Assembly: GCA_030832135.1 (NCBI GenBank)
Contig: JAURJS010000106.1
Coordinates: 1-8,373 of the forward strand
Origin: Candidatus Planktophila sp.
GTDB lineage: Bacteria > Actinomycetota > Actinomycetes > Nanopelagicales > Nanopelagicaceae
Length of the DNA stretch: 8,373 bases
Direction of reading: 5' to 3'
Shown one piece after another: positions 5,896-8,373 of this stretch. The translations under genes were made by a program, and so were the position numbers. The notes under the pieces were generated by a model, which did not search any database, was not told the origin of the DNA, and was given only the letters and a program-made list of their open reading frames with translations. Positions within the stretch are counted from its first letter, which is position 1. Each line of letters opens with the position of its first letter.

Positions 5896-6422
5896 TGAAG
5901 ATAGAGATGCGCGAACTACGGGTTGAAGATGCCTTCGATGCTGCCCGAGTGCATAAAGCAATGATGGAACTCGATAATTGGGAATTTCTCCTCTCAAATT
6001 ACGTTCAGGATGAAGAGTTCTCCAAATATATTGATCGCGTATCTAGCTGGAAGGATGAAGCGACAGTTCCTGAAGGGAAAGTTTCTTCCACATTTCTCGT
6101 AGCGGTCATCGACGGAAAAATTGCAGGCAGGCTTTCTATTAGACATCGACTCAATGAATTCCTTGCCCTCGTTGGCGGACACCTTGGTTATGGCGTTGCT
6201 CCAGAATTCAGAGGCCAAGGTGTTGCGACCTATATGTTGAAATACGGTTTGGAATTTATGAGAGAACGTGGCGAGGAAAAGGTATTTATCTCCTGTCATT
6301 CAAAGAACGAGGCATCGAGAAGAATCATTGAAAAGTGCGGGGGAGAGTTCGCCGCGCTTGTGCCTCACCTATACGAGAATGGTGAGCTATTCCGAACTTA
6401 TTGGATTCCGACTTCAGCCTAA
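5895..6422 (+). CDS. GNAT-family N-acetyltransferase
   Basis: A 175-residue single-domain acetyltransferase, expected to move acetyl from acetyl-CoA to an amine of a small molecule or protein. The acetyl-CoA pyrophosphate loop (R/Q-x-x-G-x-G/A) is seen as RGQGVA at 106-111, preceded by GGHLGYGVAPEF and followed by a helix (TYMLKYGLEFM). The conserved tail NEASRRIIEKCGG (138-150) is typical of the group. Overall it resembles the 'predicted acetyltransferase' class COG3981; the substrate is unknown. Its start overlaps the stop of the PH-like gene by one base, and the heliorhodopsin ATG is 42 nt beyond its stop. Arg codons differ from its neighbours: of 13 Arg codons, 5 are AGA, 1 AGG and 3 CGA, whereas leuA uses CGC and CGT for almost all Arg in the window. 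This may indicate a more recent arrival or weak expression. Confidence 0.88.
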   Translation: MKIEMRELRVEDAFDAARVHKAMMELDNWEFLLSNYVQDEEFSKYIDRVSSWKDEATVPEGKVSSTFLVAVIDGKIAGRLSIRHRLNEFLALVGGHLGYGVAPEFRGQGVATYMLKYGLEFMRERGEEKVFISCHSKNEASRRIIEKCGGEFAALVPHLYENGELFRTYWIPTSA

Positions 6423-6451
6423 TTGAGCGATAAAAGTGAGAATCTCGCCTG

Positions 6452-6457
6452 TACATT
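6452..6457 (+). promoter_or_regulatory. Candidate leaderless -10 element of the heliorhodopsin gene
   Basis: TACATT, ending 7 nt before the ATG at 6465 and lying within the end-to-end gap after the GNAT gene. It supports both the 253-residue start and a separate promoter for heliorhodopsin. No convincing -35 is seen; TTGAGC at 6423 is 23 nt away, which is too far. Confidence 0.4.
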
Positions 6458-6464
6458 TTCAGGT

Positions 6465-7226
6465 ATGAGTAAAGAATTGAACCCAGCCAAACTTCGTCGC
6501 GCCAACGTGATTGCAGGTGTACTGCACCTTGCGCAGATGATCCTTGTCCTTGCCCTTTCCAACGACTTCACTCTGCCGATTGTCGCCCGCTATATGGCCG
6601 GCCCACCAGGATCAACTTTCGCTGAACCGATCACTCTCCTTGATGCCCCTATCGGATTAACGGTTGCAATCTTCTTGGGTCTTTCGGCGTTCTTCCACTT
6701 CCTTGTTGCATCGCCACAATTCTTCGCTCGCTACTCTGCAGCTATTGAGAAGCAACATAACTACTTCCGCTGGGTTGAATACTCCATTAGCTCATCTGTG
6801 ATGATTGTTTTGATTGCACTCATTACCGGTGTCTCTGATGTGGCGGCAATCGTTGCAATCTTTGGCGCTAATGCCGCGATGATCCTCTTTGGCTGGTTGC
6901 AAGAGAAGTATGAGACTCCAGGTAATGGTGGCTGGCTTCCCTTTATCTTCGGTTGCATCGCAGGCGCTGTTCCTTGGCTTGGACTTCTCTTCTATGTCCT
7001 AAGCATCGGCGGTCCTGCTGATACATCTGCTCCAGCATTTGTATACGGGATTGTTATCTCAATCTTTATCTTCTTCAACTCATTCGCACTCGTGCAGTGG
7101 CTTCAATATAAGAAGGCAGGCAAGTGGAGTGATTACATTCGCGGAGAGAAGACCTACATCACCCTCTCTCTCATTGCTAAATCTGCTCTTGCATGGCAGA
7201 TCTTCGCCTCCACTCTCGTTTCTTAA
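6465..7226 (+). CDS. Heliorhodopsin, retinal-binding photoreceptor
   Basis: A 253-residue seven-helix membrane protein closely similar to actinobacterial heliorhodopsin 48C12. Retinal would be bound by K239 in SLIAKSALAWQIF on helix 7 (K241 in 48C12), with counterion E105 in RWVEYSISSS on helix 3 (E107). H21 and H78 match the H23/H80 pair, and S235 matches S237; each is offset by two residues. Heliorhodopsins are distinct from type 1 pumps: the N-terminus faces the cytoplasm, no ion transport is found, and the photocycle is slow. The frame continues upstream to a TTG at 6423 adjoining the GNAT stop, but ATG 6465 gives the length of 48C12 and follows a TACATT hexamer. It is the last gene of the glnA2 / PH-like / GNAT block; an actinobacterial heliorhodopsin is reported to bind and stimulate the neighbouring glutamine synthetase (from memory), making that the leading idea of its role. 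Confidence 0.97.
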   Translation: MSKELNPAKLRRANVIAGVLHLAQMILVLALSNDFTLPIVARYMAGPPGSTFAEPITLLDAPIGLTVAIFLGLSAFFHFLVASPQFFARYSAAIEKQHNYFRWVEYSISSSVMIVLIALITGVSDVAAIVAIFGANAAMILFGWLQEKYETPGNGGWLPFIFGCIAGAVPWLGLLFYVLSIGGPADTSAPAFVYGIVISIFIFFNSFALVQWLQYKKAGKWSDYIRGEKTYITLSLIAKSALAWQIFASTLVS

Positions 7227-7243
7227 TACCTGAGATAGGAATA

Positions 7244-7271
7244 CCGCCCCTTGGAAAGTGCCTTGGGGCGG
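7244..7271 (+). repeat. GC-rich inverted repeat around the leuA -35
   Basis: CCGCCCC (7244-7250) and GGGGCGG (7265-7271) are perfect complements 14 nt apart; inside them, GG and CC can also pair across a symmetric TT/TT mismatch. It lies shortly after the heliorhodopsin stop, but no T-run follows, so it is a poor intrinsic terminator. The arms bracket the leuA -35 and abut the -10, as an operator would. Both roles are possible. Confidence 0.6.
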
Positions 7272-7279
7272 GGTAGACT
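7251..7279 (+). promoter_or_regulatory. leuA promoter
   Basis: TTGGAA (7251-7256), a 17-nt spacer and TAGACT (7274-7279), the best sigma-70-type promoter in the window. Transcription would start at about 7286-7289, at or a few bases before the leader-peptide ATG, so the leader peptide is probably translated from a nearly leaderless 5' end. Confidence 0.65.
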
Positions 7280-7288
7280 GCAGCCACT

Positions 7289-7317
7289 ATGAAGCTCCGC
7301 GGACTCCTACTTATCCG

Positions 7318-7333
<16 letters not shown>
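7289..7333 (+). CDS. leuL: leuA leader peptide (leucine attenuation peptide)
   Basis: ATG to TAA encodes 14 residues, MKLRGLLLIRRSEA. Three consecutive Leu codons (CTC CTA CTT) plus one earlier CTC give four Leu in the first eight residues, followed by Ile and two Arg. Its position between a strong promoter and leuA, and the hairpin whose 5' arm begins inside its last codons, make it a ribosome-stalling sensor of charged leucine tRNA. Such peptides are known upstream of actinobacterial leuA genes. There is no Shine-Dalgarno; the ATG is close to the predicted transcription start. The product has no expected function beyond being translated. Confidence 0.75.

Positions 7334-8373
<1,040 letters not shown>

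Noticed and set aside
6448..6463. CCTG-N8-CAGG inverted repeat around the heliorhodopsin -10, considered as a LexA-type box
   Set aside because: Spacing does not match the enterobacterial CTG-N10-CAG form, and actinobacterial LexA uses a GAAC-N4-GTTC type site.

Overview
The window looks like a chromosomal segment of a streamlined freshwater actinobacterium, most likely of the acI / Nanopelagicales type. Three things point there: base composition that looks near 50% GC by eye (not computed), protein sequences that resemble actinobacterial homologues throughout (GlnA2-type glutamine synthetase, actinobacterial PanB and LeuA), and a heliorhodopsin very similar to the actinobacterial type protein 48C12. 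Genes are tightly packed. I see no mobile element, CRISPR array, tRNA or rRNA.

Layout. At the left edge, on the minus strand, is the 5' end of a lysine/alanine-rich, histone-like gene. It is followed by a roughly 220-bp AT-rich gap with promoter-like and palindromic elements. Next comes a minus-strand pair, panB (ketopantoate hydroxymethyltransferase) followed by an MFS efflux-type transporter. A 74-bp divergent promoter region separates panB from the plus-strand genes: nadE (glutamine-dependent NAD+ synthetase), glnA2-type glutamine synthetase, a small PH-like protein, a GNAT acetyltransferase and a heliorhodopsin. After a promoter and a leucine leader peptide, leuA (2-isopropylmalate synthase) begins and runs off the right edge.

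Most interesting biology. The block glnA2 / PH-like protein / GNAT / heliorhodopsin places a non-pumping retinal photoreceptor three genes downstream of a glutamine synthetase. From memory, an actinobacterial heliorhodopsin has been reported to bind and stimulate the glutamine synthetase encoded beside it, so this is probably a light-to-nitrogen-metabolism module. The two small proteins between them have no assigned role and are the least described part. The synthetase appears to lack the usual adenylylation-loop segment, and a GlnR-like box (GTAAC-N6-GAAAC) lies directly upstream of its gene.

Expression signals fall into two classes. Five genes (MFS, nadE, glnA2, PH-like, heliorhodopsin) have a -10-like hexamer ending 6-7 nt before the ATG and no strong Shine-Dalgarno sequence, which suggests leaderless mRNAs. 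Three genes (histone-like, panB, leuA) have a clear purine-rich ribosome binding site after a longer leader. The leuA leader encodes a 14-residue peptide with three consecutive Leu codons, followed by an 11-bp hairpin and a possible pseudoknot, which is a leucine-responsive attenuation arrangement.
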